The notes under the pieces were generated by a model. That model worked only from the letters and a program-made list of their open reading frames with translations, did no database searches and was not told the DNA's origin. This document shows positions 8,878-16,417 of a stretch of 17,438 nucleotides of DNA, one piece after another. Within the stretch, counting starts at the first letter, position 1. Every line of letters begins with the position of its first letter. Made by a program: the position numbers and the translations under genes. The stretch is taken from NCBI GenBank assembly GCA_910577365.1, contig CAJTMU010000043.1, positions 1 through 17,438 of the forward strand. The letters run 5' to 3'. Source of the stretch: an uncultured Oscillospiraceae bacterium (GTDB lineage Bacteria > Bacillota > Clostridia > Oscillospirales > Ruminococcaceae).

Positions 8878-9456
8878 ATGAGAGCAGCTGAGATAAACAG
8901 AAAAACAAAGGAAACGGATATCTGCGTCAAGCTTGATCTGGACGGAGGAGAAGTCAAAATAGATACGGGAATAGGCTTTTTTGACCATATGCTGACAGCG
9001 CTTGCGGTGCACGGCGGCTTCGGGCTTGATATCACCGCAAAGGGAGACTTGAACGTGGACGGACATCACACCGTCGAGGACGTGGGAATAGTTCTCGGAA
9101 CAGCGTTTGCAAAGGCGATGGGCGATAAGTCGGGGATAATGCGCTACGGAAGCGCCTATATACCCATGGACGAGGCGCTGGGATTCTGCGCGGTAGACGT
9201 AAGCGCGCGACCTTACCTTGTATTTAAAGCGAATATTACCAATGAGAGGGTAGGGGATTTTGAGCCCTGCCTTACCGAGGAATTTATGCGAGCTTTCGCC
9301 TTTAACGCGGGATTGACGCTGCACCTGCGATGCGAGTACGGCAGCAACGGCCATCATATAATAGAGGCGCTGTTCAAGGCGCTTGCTCACGCGCTTAAGA
9401 ATGCCGTAAGGCTCAACGGCGACGGAAGTTCCCTTACAACAAAGGGCGTTTTTTAA
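8878..9456 (+). CDS. hisB: Imidazoleglycerol-phosphate dehydratase HisB
   Basis: Monofunctional IGPD that dehydrates imidazole-glycerol phosphate to imidazole-acetol phosphate, using two manganese ions. The 192-aa length is that of the dehydratase alone, so there is no fused histidinol phosphatase domain as in enterobacterial HisB. Both duplicated metal-binding motifs are visible: HHTVED (63-68) and HHIIEA (159-164), along with GIGFFDHML and the FEPCLTEEF segment. GGAGGAA at 8867-8873 gives a strong ribosome binding site 4-6 bp before the ATG. It is followed by 147 bp without a gene, containing no clear terminator, before the Nudix gene. Confidence 0.98.
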   Translation: MRAAEINRKTKETDICVKLDLDGGEVKIDTGIGFFDHMLTALAVHGGFGLDITAKGDLNVDGHHTVEDVGIVLGTAFAKAMGDKSGIMRYGSAYIPMDEALGFCAVDVSARPYLVFKANITNERVGDFEPCLTEEFMRAFAFNAGLTLHLRCEYGSNGHHIIEALFKALAHALKNAVRLNGDGSSLTTKGVF

Positions 9457-9603
9457 ACTTCGCCTTAACGAATGTGAAGAATGCAAAGTCAGGGAAGAGA
9501 ACGCAAAATGGATATCTCAATCAAAATCATTTTATGTTTACAAAGTTAAATGTAGATTTGACGCAAGGTTGTATAATCATTTACTGAAGATTGGAGTGTT
9601 TTA

Positions 9604-10023
9604 ATGCAGGGCTATAACGTTATCGCGGTATTTACGCCCGACAAAAGTCAAATGCTGATGTGCAGGCGCGTTAAAGCCCCCTATAAGGGGCTGATAAATT
9701 TTGTCGGAGGAAAGATAGAGCCGAACGAAAACGGAGAGGACGCTGCGTACCGCGAACTGCTGGAGGAAACGGGAATAACACGCTCTGATATAAGTCTTGT
9801 ACATCTTATGGATTTTACTTACCCGCTCGACCAATGTTATGTCGAGGTCTATGCAGGACAGCTCATAAGAGTGGTAAACGTCGGGGGCGATGAAAATCCT
9901 CTTTTCTGGAGCGGCTTGGAGCATAATTTCTTTGACATGTCAAAGTATGCGGGCGAGGGTAACATCGGGCATATCATGGAGCATATAAAACTGAATTACG
10001 GCAGAATATTTCGGGAGAACTGA
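9604..10023 (+). CDS. Nudix hydrolase, stand-alone
   Basis: A 139-aa Nudix protein with a complete Nudix box (G36-x5-E42-x7-R50-E-L-L-E-E-T-G57-I), so the catalytic helix and its metal-binding glutamates are intact. Nudix enzymes cleave nucleoside diphosphates linked to another group; the N-terminus (VIAVFTPDKSQMLMCRR) and GLINFVGGK resemble MutT/8-oxo-dGTP-type members. Real substrate unknown. It lies between hisB (147 bp upstream) and hisH (91 bp downstream), looser spacing than elsewhere in the cluster, and has GGAG at 9593-9596, 7 bp before the ATG. Housecleaning of nucleotides is the default reading. A role in phosphoribosyl-ATP hydrolysis is only a remote alternative, since a better placed Nudix domain is fused to HisI at 16418. 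Confidence 0.93.
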   Translation: MQGYNVIAVFTPDKSQMLMCRRVKAPYKGLINFVGGKIEPNENGEDAAYRELLEETGITRSDISLVHLMDFTYPLDQCYVEVYAGQLIRVVNVGGDENPLFWSGLEHNFFDMSKYAGEGNIGHIMEHIKLNYGRIFREN

Positions 10024-10114
10024 TTAAAAAAGGAAAGGACGGAAAGGCTCGGCAGCCCTCAGGAAATATAAAATGATGTTTTAATTTCAAATTGATGCAC
10101 GGAAGGGAATAACA

Positions 10115-10711
10115 ATGATAGCAATAATTGATTACGGGGCGGGAAATCTTTTCAGCGTGAAAAACGCTTTGGATTTTCTCGGACTTGAAAATAAGGTTAC
10201 GAACAGTGCGGAGGATATTATCTCCGCTGATAGGCTGATACTACCCGGGGTCGGAGCGTTTCCCGACGCTATGCGAATGCTGAGGGAATCGGGCCTTGTC
10301 GGGGTAATCAAGGAGGAAGCTCGGAAAAAGCCGCTTCTGGGAATATGTCTGGGTATGCAGATGTTGTTTGAAAAGGGATATGAGTTCGGGGAAACCGAGG
10401 GCTTGGGGCTTATAAAGGGCAGCGTGAAGCTTATGCGCCCCGAGGATCTGCCCATACCTCATATCGGTTGGAATTCTCTGGAGTTCAACGAGGAATGCCC
10501 GCTTCTGGAAAGATGCTCGCAGGGGGAGTATGTCTATTTTGTACATTCCTATGCGGCGGAATGCGGTAAGAGTAATGTGGCGGCATACTGCGATTATGGA
10601 ATGAAGGCTCCCGCGCTTGTGTTTGAGGGGAACGTGTTCGGAGCGCAGTTCCACCCCGAAAAAAGCGGCGAAACGGGCTTGAATATTCTGCGCTGCTTCG
10701 CGGAACTTTGA
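10115..10711 (+). CDS. hisH: Imidazole glycerol phosphate synthase glutaminase subunit HisH
   Basis: Class I glutamine amidotransferase that feeds ammonia to HisF for imidazole ring closure. The 198-aa product has the N-terminal GAGNLFSVKNAL, the nucleophile C78 in GICLGMQ, and the His-Glu pair H180 and E182 in QFHPEKSG, completing the triad. HisF is encoded in the same cluster at 13676. The ATG has GGAAGGG 7 bp upstream. The 91-bp gap before it holds an A-rich stretch and only a short GGCT/AGCC hairpin; no promoter is convincing. Confidence 0.97.
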   Translation: MIAIIDYGAGNLFSVKNALDFLGLENKVTNSAEDIISADRLILPGVGAFPDAMRMLRESGLVGVIKEEARKKPLLGICLGMQMLFEKGYEFGETEGLGLIKGSVKLMRPEDLPIPHIGWNSLEFNEECPLLERCSQGEYVYFVHSYAAECGKSNVAAYCDYGMKAPALVFEGNVFGAQFHPEKSGETGLNILRCFAEL

Positions 10712-10771
10712 CGATCAAAAGCACACGCAGCAAAGGTGCGTTCAAGGGGCTGCCACAAAACGCCCACGCGG

Positions 10772-10884
10772 GAATTTTCTGCAAGCCGCTGTGGAAGCGT
10801 GTTTTTGCAAATCAAAAATGCGCTTTCACGGCGAGGATAGCGCAGTTTTCGGCAAAGCCGAAAACGCAGCGGTGCGGAAAATTC
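10772..10884. repeat. Folded intergenic element with long terminal inverted repeats (MITE/REP-like or structured RNA)
   Basis: The 193-bp gap between hisH and the radical SAM gene holds a compact fold. The arms 10772-10791 and 10867-10884 are inverted copies differing by one substitution and a 2-nt indel. Between them lie two hairpins: 10791-10799 with 10821-10829 (one G-T pair), topped by a T5/A5 stem at 10802-10806 and 10814-10818, and a perfect 9-bp stem 10845-10853 with 10857-10865 closed by an AAA loop. Together this makes a three-way junction. An open frame of 62 codons crosses it, but this is explained by the palindromes. No clear target-site duplication flanks it. Confidence 0.6.
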
Positions 10885-10904
10885 AAATATAAATAAGGAG
10901 AAAT

Positions 10905-11975
10905 ATGAAGTTTAAAAAGATAACGGTTTGCCTTGATATGCACGGCTGTCCCAACAGGTGTAAACACTGCTGGCTGGGAGCAACGCCGAACGGCAGCCTT
11001 AACGCGGAGGACCTTCGGTATACCGCGGAGCAGTTTCGCCCGTACACAAGAAAGCTCGAGGTATACGATTGGTATCGTGAACCTGATTACGGCAGCGACT
11101 ACAAGGAAATGTGGGAGCTGTGTGAGGAGCTTTCAGATGTGCACGCGCCGCATTTTGAGCTGGTGAGCTTCTGGCGGCTGGCGCGGGACGAGAAATACGC
11201 TGAATGGCTGGCAGATCTTGGCATGAAGTATGCTCAGCTGACCATTTTCGGCGACGAAAGCATGACGGATTATTTCGTGGGCAGGCACGGCGCTTATATG
11301 GAAATATTAAGAGCTATAGACGTGCTGCTTGAAAACGGGATATGCCCGAGGATACAGATGTTCGTAAACGAGCGCAACATAGGTCATTTGAATTATGTTG
11401 AGCGCCTGATAAACGGCCTGGAGCTGGAAAGGCGCTGCCGCGATGTTGGTGGGGAATTTTCGTTTTTTCTGCACGCGGGAAGCTGCGGCGGTGAAAACGA
11501 GCAGTTTTACGACAAACGGGTAACTCCTCAGATACTGGAAAGGATACCGAAAAGCCTTGCGGAGCTTACCGTAAAGCATTTCGGAAAGAAAAACATATAC
11601 GAGGTTTTCGGAGAACCGGAGCACAGACTGTATAAGGAAATGGCGGAGGATAATTCTGTGCGGGATATAGTGTGCGACAACCCCGTGTTTTATGTGGATA
11701 AGGATTTTAATGTTTACCCCAATATAAGCGCTCCGACAAAGTACTGGAGTCTGGGCAATCTGAAAAGTGAGGGCATTGAAAATGTGCTGGATAACTACCG
11801 CAATAATCTTGGCTACGCGGAGGGAGTATTCCGCGATGTGCCGCTGAGCCATCTTGTAAAAACCTGTGGAGCGCGCGATGGTATGGGAATGTTCACAAGG
11901 GACGATTATATTATCTATCTGCTGAATAAATACTGCCGTAAAATGGGGCACTGCTACAACGAAAAAGGAGAATGA
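10905..11975 (+). CDS. Radical SAM protein of unknown function
   Basis: A 356-aa cytosolic protein with the radical SAM cluster motif CxxxCxxC at C15, C19 and C22 (GCPNRCKHCW) right after a first beta strand, so it should bind a [4Fe-4S] cluster and cleave S-adenosylmethionine. The middle shows an ordinary partial TIM-barrel pattern. The C-terminal part (from about residue 262, CDNPVFYVDKDFNVYPNI, then SLGNL) resembles the SPASM/twitch layout of peptide-modifying maturases, but the usual cysteine spacing is not evident; cysteines later in the tail (KTCGARDG, KYCRKMGHCY) could bind a second cluster. I do not recognise the subfamily. It has AAGGAG 4 bp before the ATG, and only 1 bp separates its stop from the hisA start, implying translational coupling with hisA. 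No precursor peptide gene is seen nearby. Confidence 0.9.
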   Translation: MKFKKITVCLDMHGCPNRCKHCWLGATPNGSLNAEDLRYTAEQFRPYTRKLEVYDWYREPDYGSDYKEMWELCEELSDVHAPHFELVSFWRLARDEKYAEWLADLGMKYAQLTIFGDESMTDYFVGRHGAYMEILRAIDVLLENGICPRIQMFVNERNIGHLNYVERLINGLELERRCRDVGGEFSFFLHAGSCGGENEQFYDKRVTPQILERIPKSLAELTVKHFGKKNIYEVFGEPEHRLYKEMAEDNSVRDIVCDNPVFYVDKDFNVYPNISAPTKYWSLGNLKSEGIENVLDNYRNNLGYAEGVFRDVPLSHLVKTCGARDGMGMFTRDDYIIYLLNKYCRKMGHCYNEKGE

Positions 11976-11976
11976 A

Positions 11977-12705
11977 ATGGTAATTTTACCCGCAATAGAT
12001 ATCAAGGACGGAAACTGCGTAAGACTTTTCAGAGGTGATTACGCGACGGCAGAAAAGGTCGCGGATAATTATTTGGATACCGCGTTATCGTTTGAAAAGG
12101 CGGGAGCGGAGTGGATACATATGGTAGACCTTGACGGAGCGAAAGCGGGCAGACCGGTCAACGCGAAAATCTACGCCGACGTGGCGGAAAAAACCAATTT
12201 AAAGGTTGAGGTCGGCGGCGGCATACGCAATATTGAAACCGTTCGGGAGTATCTTGAAATGGGAATTTCGCGCGTGATACTCGGTTCTGCAGCTTTGAAA
12301 GACCCGCGTTTGGTCAGCGAATCGGTGGAAAAATTCGGCTCTGAGAAAATTGCGGTCGGCATAGACGCGCTTAACGGGATGGCGGCGGCGGAGGGCTGGC
12401 TGGAAGCGTCGGACGTGAATTATATAGACCTCGCCAACAAAATGATATCTTTCGGCGTCAAGTATTTCATTTTTACCGATATATCCAAGGACGGCACTCT
12501 TTCGGGAGTGAACGCCGAGCAGCTCGGGGCGCTGCGGGACGGCACTGACGGCAAATGCCGCATAATAGCCAGCGGCGGAGTGCGCACTATGGAGGACATA
12601 ATCGTCTGCAAGGAAATGGGCTTGTACGGCACTATCTGCGGCAAAAGCATTTATTCGGGAAGTCTTGATCTCGCGGAAGCCGTGCGGTTCGCAAACCGAG
12701 ATTAA
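11977..12705 (+). CDS. hisA: Phosphoribosylformimino-AICAR ribotide isomerase HisA
   Basis: TIM-barrel isomerase converting ProFAR to PRFAR by an Amadori rearrangement. The 242-aa product has the N-terminal ILPAIDIKDG with catalytic D8, the second catalytic aspartate D130 (VGIDALNG), and phosphate-binding segments VGGGIRN and ASGGVRT, the two-fold repeat typical of HisA/HisF. FTDISKDG (not the HisF pattern) and the N-terminus separate it from HisF, which is also present. AAGGAG at 11965-11970 lies inside the end of the radical SAM gene, 6 bp from the ATG. A frame-disrupted HD gene follows at once. Confidence 0.98.
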   Translation: MVILPAIDIKDGNCVRLFRGDYATAEKVADNYLDTALSFEKAGAEWIHMVDLDGAKAGRPVNAKIYADVAEKTNLKVEVGGGIRNIETVREYLEMGISRVILGSAALKDPRLVSESVEKFGSEKIAVGIDALNGMAAAEGWLEASDVNYIDLANKMISFGVKYFIFTDISKDGTLSGVNAEQLGALRDGTDGKCRIIASGGVRTMEDIIVCKEMGLYGTICGKSIYSGSLDLAEAVRFANRD

Positions 12706-12709
12706 TAAA

Positions 12710-13266
12710 ATGCGCGGACATTATCGGGTTTATTCGAAATAATGTCAGGCGGCGCTGCGAAAGCGAGAGCAATTTTTTCGTCATGGGATGTTATTATCAC
12801 ATTCTGGTGGTGGTCGACAACGCGGTTTTTCTCGCCGAAAGGTACGGCGCGGATATCAAGGTTGTTACTATCGCCGCGTGGTTTCACGATATCGCTTCGG
12901 TTACCGACTACTCGCTGTATGAGGAGCATCATATCCACGGAGCGCGTATCTCGGAGGAAATACTCGGCAGCTTTGGTTACGGCAAGACCGGGCTTGTGAA
13001 GCGCTGTATCCTTAATCACCATGGGAGCAGACCTTCCGCAAAACCGAGCGTTGAGGAAATATGTGTTGCCGACGCGGACGCGGTTTCGCATTTCGATTTG
13101 GTGACGTCCCTGTTTTATCTGGAGTATGTAAGAAGGGGGCATGGACATAGCCGAGGGCGTTGGGTTTGTGCGGAACAAGCTGGAGCGCAGCTTCGGCAAG
13201 CTATCCGAGGAAAGCAAACGGCTGTATTCCGATAAGTATAACGAGGTAATGCGGGTTATTGGATAA
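12710..13266 (+). pseudogene. HD-domain phosphohydrolase, disrupted by two frame lesions
   Basis: The main frame encodes an HD-superfamily metal hydrolase: VVDNAVFLAERYGAD, then AAWFHDIAS with the HD pair at 12885-12890, EEHHIHGARISEEIL, a CILNHHGS segment and ADADAVSHFD. Two breaks are seen. First, HD-like sequence (ADIIGFIRNN) is readable in the same frame upstream from about 12714, yet that stretch has no ATG, GTG or TTG; the nearest ATG (12710) is out of frame and would fit if one base had been lost just after it. Second, in a G5 run at 13135-13139 the frame shifts: one G fewer would continue VRRG into MDIAEGVGF and a Lys/Glu-rich tail (KLERSFGKLSEESKRLY) ending at TAA 13264-13266. As it stands, translation could start at ATG 12783 and end at 13235 with an aberrant tail. 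A sequencing error in the G-run is possible; two lesions favour true decay. Confidence 0.75.
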
Positions 13267-13281
13267 AAAGGAGGGAAAATT

Positions 13282-13665
13282 ATGGAACGTGAGGGATATG
13301 TGTCGATATGGCTCGGCAATTTTGCGGACGACGACGCTTTGATGGAATATGCCGGCGAGGACGGATACGACAAAGACGGCAATGAAGCTCCGTCGCGGTT
13401 TACCGCAGATTTTTTCGGGGGGAAGATATGGGCGTTCGACCCCGATTTCTGGGAGAGAGAGGTGGTCGGCTCGTCATCCGATATTGCTGAGCTTGTGTCG
13501 CTGTTTTCCTACGGCGATACTTTCGATGTGGAAAATATCAAATTGGACAGGATGTACAACGCAGTAATACTTGTTTACGATTATGAATACGAACCGTCGG
13601 AAAATCCCCCGAGCGTGCCCGTGGAATTTATCGCGGCGGTGACATATAAAAACCTTGACCTGTAA
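13282..13665 (+). CDS. Imm22-family (DUF4284-like) immunity-type protein
   Basis: A 127-aa acidic, soluble protein. The N-terminal VSIWLGNF, followed by an acidic stretch and a residue pattern DADFWEREV-like (AFDPDFWEREVV), then the IAELVSLFSYGDTF segment and a beta-rich C-terminus ending in FIAAVTYKNL, match my memory of the Imm22 immunity family from polymorphic toxin systems. Such proteins bind and block a toxin domain, but no toxin gene is in the window, so any role is inferred. It has an ideal ribosome binding site (AAGGAGG at 13268-13274, 7 bp spacing) and lies 15 bp after the HD remnant and 10 bp before hisF, so it is co-transcribed with his genes. Orphan immunity genes are common in gut Firmicutes. 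Confidence 0.7.
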   Translation: MEREGYVSIWLGNFADDDALMEYAGEDGYDKDGNEAPSRFTADFFGGKIWAFDPDFWEREVVGSSSDIAELVSLFSYGDTFDVENIKLDRMYNAVILVYDYEYEPSENPPSVPVEFIAAVTYKNLDL

Positions 13666-13675
13666 AGGAGAAAAT

Positions 13676-14437
13676 ATGCTTGCAAAACGTATAATTCCCT
13701 GCCTTGACGTAAGAAACGGAAAGGTGGTAAAGGGAGTAAATTTTGAGGGAATAAAGGACGTGGGCGACCCCGTGGAGCTTGCCGTGGAGTACAACAAGCA
13801 GGGCGCGGACGAGATAGTTTTTTACGATATCACCGCGTCTTACGAGGGACGCGGGGTAATGCTGGACGTTGTTAAGCGCACGGCGGAGCGCGTTTTTGTG
13901 CCGCTTTGTGTTGGCGGCGGCATTTCATCGGTCGGGGATTTCCGCGATACCCTGCGCGCGGGCGCGGACAAGGTATCGGTAAATTCTCAGGCGGTGAAAA
14001 ATCCCAAACTGATAAGCGACGCGGCGGAGATATTCGGCAGCCAGTGCGTGGTGGTGGGTATCGACGCGAAACGCGACGGCAACGGCGGCTATACCGTTTA
14101 TATAAACGGCGGACGTGTTGATATGAAGCTTGATCTGGGTGATTGGGTTAAGGAGATTGAGGAACGCGGCGCGGGAGAGATATGCCTTAACTCCATAGAT
14201 ACCGACGGAGTGCGCGGCGGCTTCGATACCGAAATGCTGAATTTCGTCTGCAAACGGGTGAATATCCCCGTTATTGCAAGCGGTGGCTGCGGCGCGATAA
14301 ACCATTTTTCAGAGGTGTTTAAGCAAACTGGCGCTTCCGCGGCTCTTGCGGCTTCTCTGTTCCATTTCGGGGAGCTTACCATAGGAGAGGTGAAGTGGTA
14401 TTTAAATGAGCGCGGTATTCCCGTGCGCGTGGTATAG
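13676..14437 (+). CDS. hisF: Imidazole glycerol phosphate synthase cyclase subunit HisF
   Basis: TIM-barrel cyclase that uses ammonia from HisH to turn PRFAR into imidazole-glycerol phosphate and AICAR. The 253-aa protein starts MLAKRIIPCLDVRNGKVVKG, with catalytic D11, and has D130 in VGIDAKRDG, plus the phosphate-binding VGGGIS and ASGGCG loops and the usual C-terminus. A TTG in the same frame at 13655 would add seven residues, but ATG 13676 gives the conserved N-terminus and has AAAGGAG 5 bp upstream, so I use it. The next gene begins 13 bp after the stop. Confidence 0.98.
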   Translation: MLAKRIIPCLDVRNGKVVKGVNFEGIKDVGDPVELAVEYNKQGADEIVFYDITASYEGRGVMLDVVKRTAERVFVPLCVGGGISSVGDFRDTLRAGADKVSVNSQAVKNPKLISDAAEIFGSQCVVVGIDAKRDGNGGYTVYINGGRVDMKLDLGDWVKEIEERGAGEICLNSIDTDGVRGGFDTEMLNFVCKRVNIPVIASGGCGAINHFSEVFKQTGASAALAASLFHFGELTIGEVKWYLNERGIPVRVV

Positions 14438-14450
14438 GAGCATAGGGAAA

Positions 14451-15956
14451 ATGGCTGAGATATTTTGTTTTTCGGGAACGGGCAACAGTCTGTATGCCGC
14501 TAAGAAAATTGCCGCTGGCATAGACGCTGATATTTTTCCGATGAGGGAATGCGGGGATTTGACCGGCGATGTGATAGGTTTTGTTTTTCCCGTCTATTTC
14601 TGGGGTTTGCCTCTTACCGTTGAAAAATTTCTCGATAATATCCGCATTACGAACAAATCCGCCTACATTTTCGCGGTCGCGGACTATGGCGGCTTTGCTG
14701 CGGGAGTTATCGGTGCGGTGGGAAAAAAACTGTCGCGTATGGGTTTAAAGCTATCCTATGGAAACAGCGTAAAAATGGGTGAAAATTATATACTCGCTTT
14801 CAGCGCGAGGGACAGCGACAAGCTGCGGCGCGGCGCGGACGCAAAGCTGGACAGGATAATATCCGATATAAAAAGGCGTAAAACTAATTCGGTGCTGCCG
14901 TATACGTTTATAAACAAGGCGGTGCATGGCAGCTATCCTCCGCTTAAGCAAAACTGCGGCAGTAAGTTTTCGGCTGAAGGTTGCATAGGCTGCGGGCTTT
15001 GCGCTCGGATATGTCCCAATCAAAACATTACCGTTAAGGACGGCGCTCCGGTTTTCGGAGAAAGCTGCGAGCTTTGTCTGGGGTGTCTTAACAATTGCAC
15101 AGAAAACGCTATCGAATACGGCAGCTCCACCAAGGGAAAGGCGCGGTATAAAAGCCGCTTGGTATCCGCGGTGGAGCTTGAGGAGTTTATCAAAGCGGAC
15201 AAAATATCGGCAGAGCCGAGTGAAAACGCGTGGGCAATTATGGAGCTTCTGGGCTGTCCCTGCGATTATTTTCCCGCGGGAAGCCGAGAAAGCGCGGTCA
15301 TTGCTGCGTATAAAGAAGCACGTGAAAAGAGCGGCGGCGCATATGTTCCGATTATAGTGTCGGTAAGTGATACGCTGAGAGAATGTATTAAGGAATACGG
15401 CGAAACCGCCGAGGAGCTTCGCGAATACCGTGAAAAGATGCTCTCCGAGCCGCTTGCGGACGGCGCGAAATGGCTTTCGGATATCGCCGCGGAGTATAAG
15501 GACAATATGGGTGATAGGTTCGCCGCTGATGTGCTTGGAGAGTATATCGACGATGAGAGCAATGCCAATGACAGATTGGTGGGATTTCTCGGCTTTGATT
15601 TTAAGAATGATACCCGCCCCGTAAATGAGTGTATTCTGGTGAAGATACCCGCAAACAATCCGTGGGAGGTTTTCGCGTGGCTGCCCTTCGGCGGCTGGAA
15701 CGAGTGTCCTGCGCCCGAAATCATGATGGCTGTGGGAAAGCATTGGTATGAGCGGCACGGAGCGGTGCCTGCAACGATATCGCACAGCGTGCTGGAGTTT
15801 GCGGCACCTCCCGTCAGAGACAGGAAAGCTGCATTCGGGCTGGCGCTGGAGCATATGGCGTTCTGCGGTGACTGTATTTTTCAGGGCGACCTGACGGTCG
15901 GTCGGCGCGCGGATTCGCTGTCAAAGTCTTCTTTATGGTATTTCTGGTGGGATTGA
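14451..15956 (+). CDS. EFR1-type flavodoxin/ferredoxin fused to a DUF4253 domain
   Basis: A 501-aa protein made of two normally separate parts. Residues 1-~165 form a flavodoxin-like domain with the FMN phosphate loop FSGTGNS near the N-terminus. Residues ~175-225 carry two [4Fe-4S] motifs: C178, C181, C184, C188 (CIGCGLCARICP) and C206, C209, C212, C216 (CELCLGCLNNC). Together this is the EFR1 architecture, a presumed soluble electron carrier. From about residue 262 (LLGCPCDYFP) to the end it matches DUF4253, including NNPWEVFAWLPFGGWNECP (from 402) and the terminal WYFWWD; DUF4253 has no known function. The frame is continuous. An upstream ATG (14406) overlapping hisF was rejected: ATG 14451 places the flavin loop at the N-terminus and has AGGAG at 14436-14440. 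The gene lies between hisF and a TPR gene. Confidence 0.88.
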   Translation: MAEIFCFSGTGNSLYAAKKIAAGIDADIFPMRECGDLTGDVIGFVFPVYFWGLPLTVEKFLDNIRITNKSAYIFAVADYGGFAAGVIGAVGKKLSRMGLKLSYGNSVKMGENYILAFSARDSDKLRRGADAKLDRIISDIKRRKTNSVLPYTFINKAVHGSYPPLKQNCGSKFSAEGCIGCGLCARICPNQNITVKDGAPVFGESCELCLGCLNNCTENAIEYGSSTKGKARYKSRLVSAVELEEFIKADKISAEPSENAWAIMELLGCPCDYFPAGSRESAVIAAYKEAREKSGGAYVPIIVSVSDTLRECIKEYGETAEELREYREKMLSEPLADGAKWLSDIAAEYKDNMGDRFAADVLGEYIDDESNANDRLVGFLGFDFKNDTRPVNECILVKIPANNPWEVFAWLPFGGWNECPAPEIMMAVGKHWYERHGAVPATISHSVLEFAAPPVRDRKAAFGLALEHMAFCGDCIFQGDLTVGRRADSLSKSSLWYFWWD

Positions 15957-15965
15957 GGAGATAAA

Positions 15966-16406
15966 ATGGATTTTAAAGAACAACTGCAAAAATGGCACGA
16001 AGAAAACGAGCATCGGAAAATTATAGAAGCGATAGAAGCCGTTTTGCCGAGCGAACGGGATTTCGAGCTGACAAGCCTGTTTGGACGCGCCCTGAACAAC
16101 GAGGGGAGGCACAACGACGCTCTCGCGGTGCTGCGTTCCGTTGAGGAAACGGGACGGAACGATCCTCTGTGGAATTTCCGAATAGGCTATTCATACTTTT
16201 ACCGTCCTCATTCGGTAAAAAACGTCGTTTCCGATTATGAAGCCGCGCTGTCTTTTTTCAAAGAAGCCGTCAGGCTCGGGGATAGGGAAGCCGATACGCA
16301 GGAGCTTATACAATACTGCGAGTTAGCCCTGCAAAATCTTAGAGCAAATCCCGAAGCGGTTTACGAATACGCGGACGAGCGGCTGAGTACACGCTGTCTG
16401 AAATAA
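15966..16406 (+). CDS. Small tetratricopeptide-repeat protein
   Basis: A 146-aa helical soluble protein. Residues ~34-63 (ELTSLFGRALNNEGRHNDALAVL) and ~68-104 (WNFRIGYSYFYRP, then YEAALSFFKEAVRLG) read as two TPR units with the small residue pattern of that fold, flanked by an N-terminal helix and a C-terminal helix. TPRs bind other proteins; no partner can be named. GAGGAG at 15955-15960 overlaps the upstream stop, and the gap to the DUF4253 fusion is 9 bp, so the two are likely co-translated and may act together. The Nudix-HisI gene starts 11 bp downstream. Confidence 0.8.
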   Translation: MDFKEQLQKWHEENEHRKIIEAIEAVLPSERDFELTSLFGRALNNEGRHNDALAVLRSVEETGRNDPLWNFRIGYSYFYRPHSVKNVVSDYEAALSFFKEAVRLGDREADTQELIQYCELALQNLRANPEAVYEYADERLSTRCLK

Positions 16407-16417
16407 AGGAGAAGAAA

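Noticed and set aside
9445..9475. Possible terminator at the end of hisB
   Set aside because: The GGGCG/CGCC pairing is short with a bulge, and the T-run lies in the loop rather than after the stem.
9558..9577. Possible promoter before the Nudix gene (TTGACG and TATAAT)
   Set aside because: The two hexamers are only 8 bp apart, so they cannot form one promoter, and no good partner lies at 16-18 bp from either. The TATAAT at 9572-9577 alone is too weak as evidence.
10708..10896. A 62-codon open frame between hisH and the radical SAM gene
   Set aside because: It starts at a TTG overlapping the hisH stop, has no clear ribosome binding site and runs through the palindromic element, which explains its length and composition.
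12742..12999. An 85-codon + strand frame overlapping the HD gene
   Set aside because: Its Trp- and Arg-rich product has no domain features; the frame starting at 12783 carries the HD motifs.
14406..14450. Upstream ATG start for the EFR1-DUF4253 gene
   Set aside because: It would add 15 residues overlapping the end of hisF, lacks a ribosome binding site, and pushes the flavin-binding loop away from the N-terminus.
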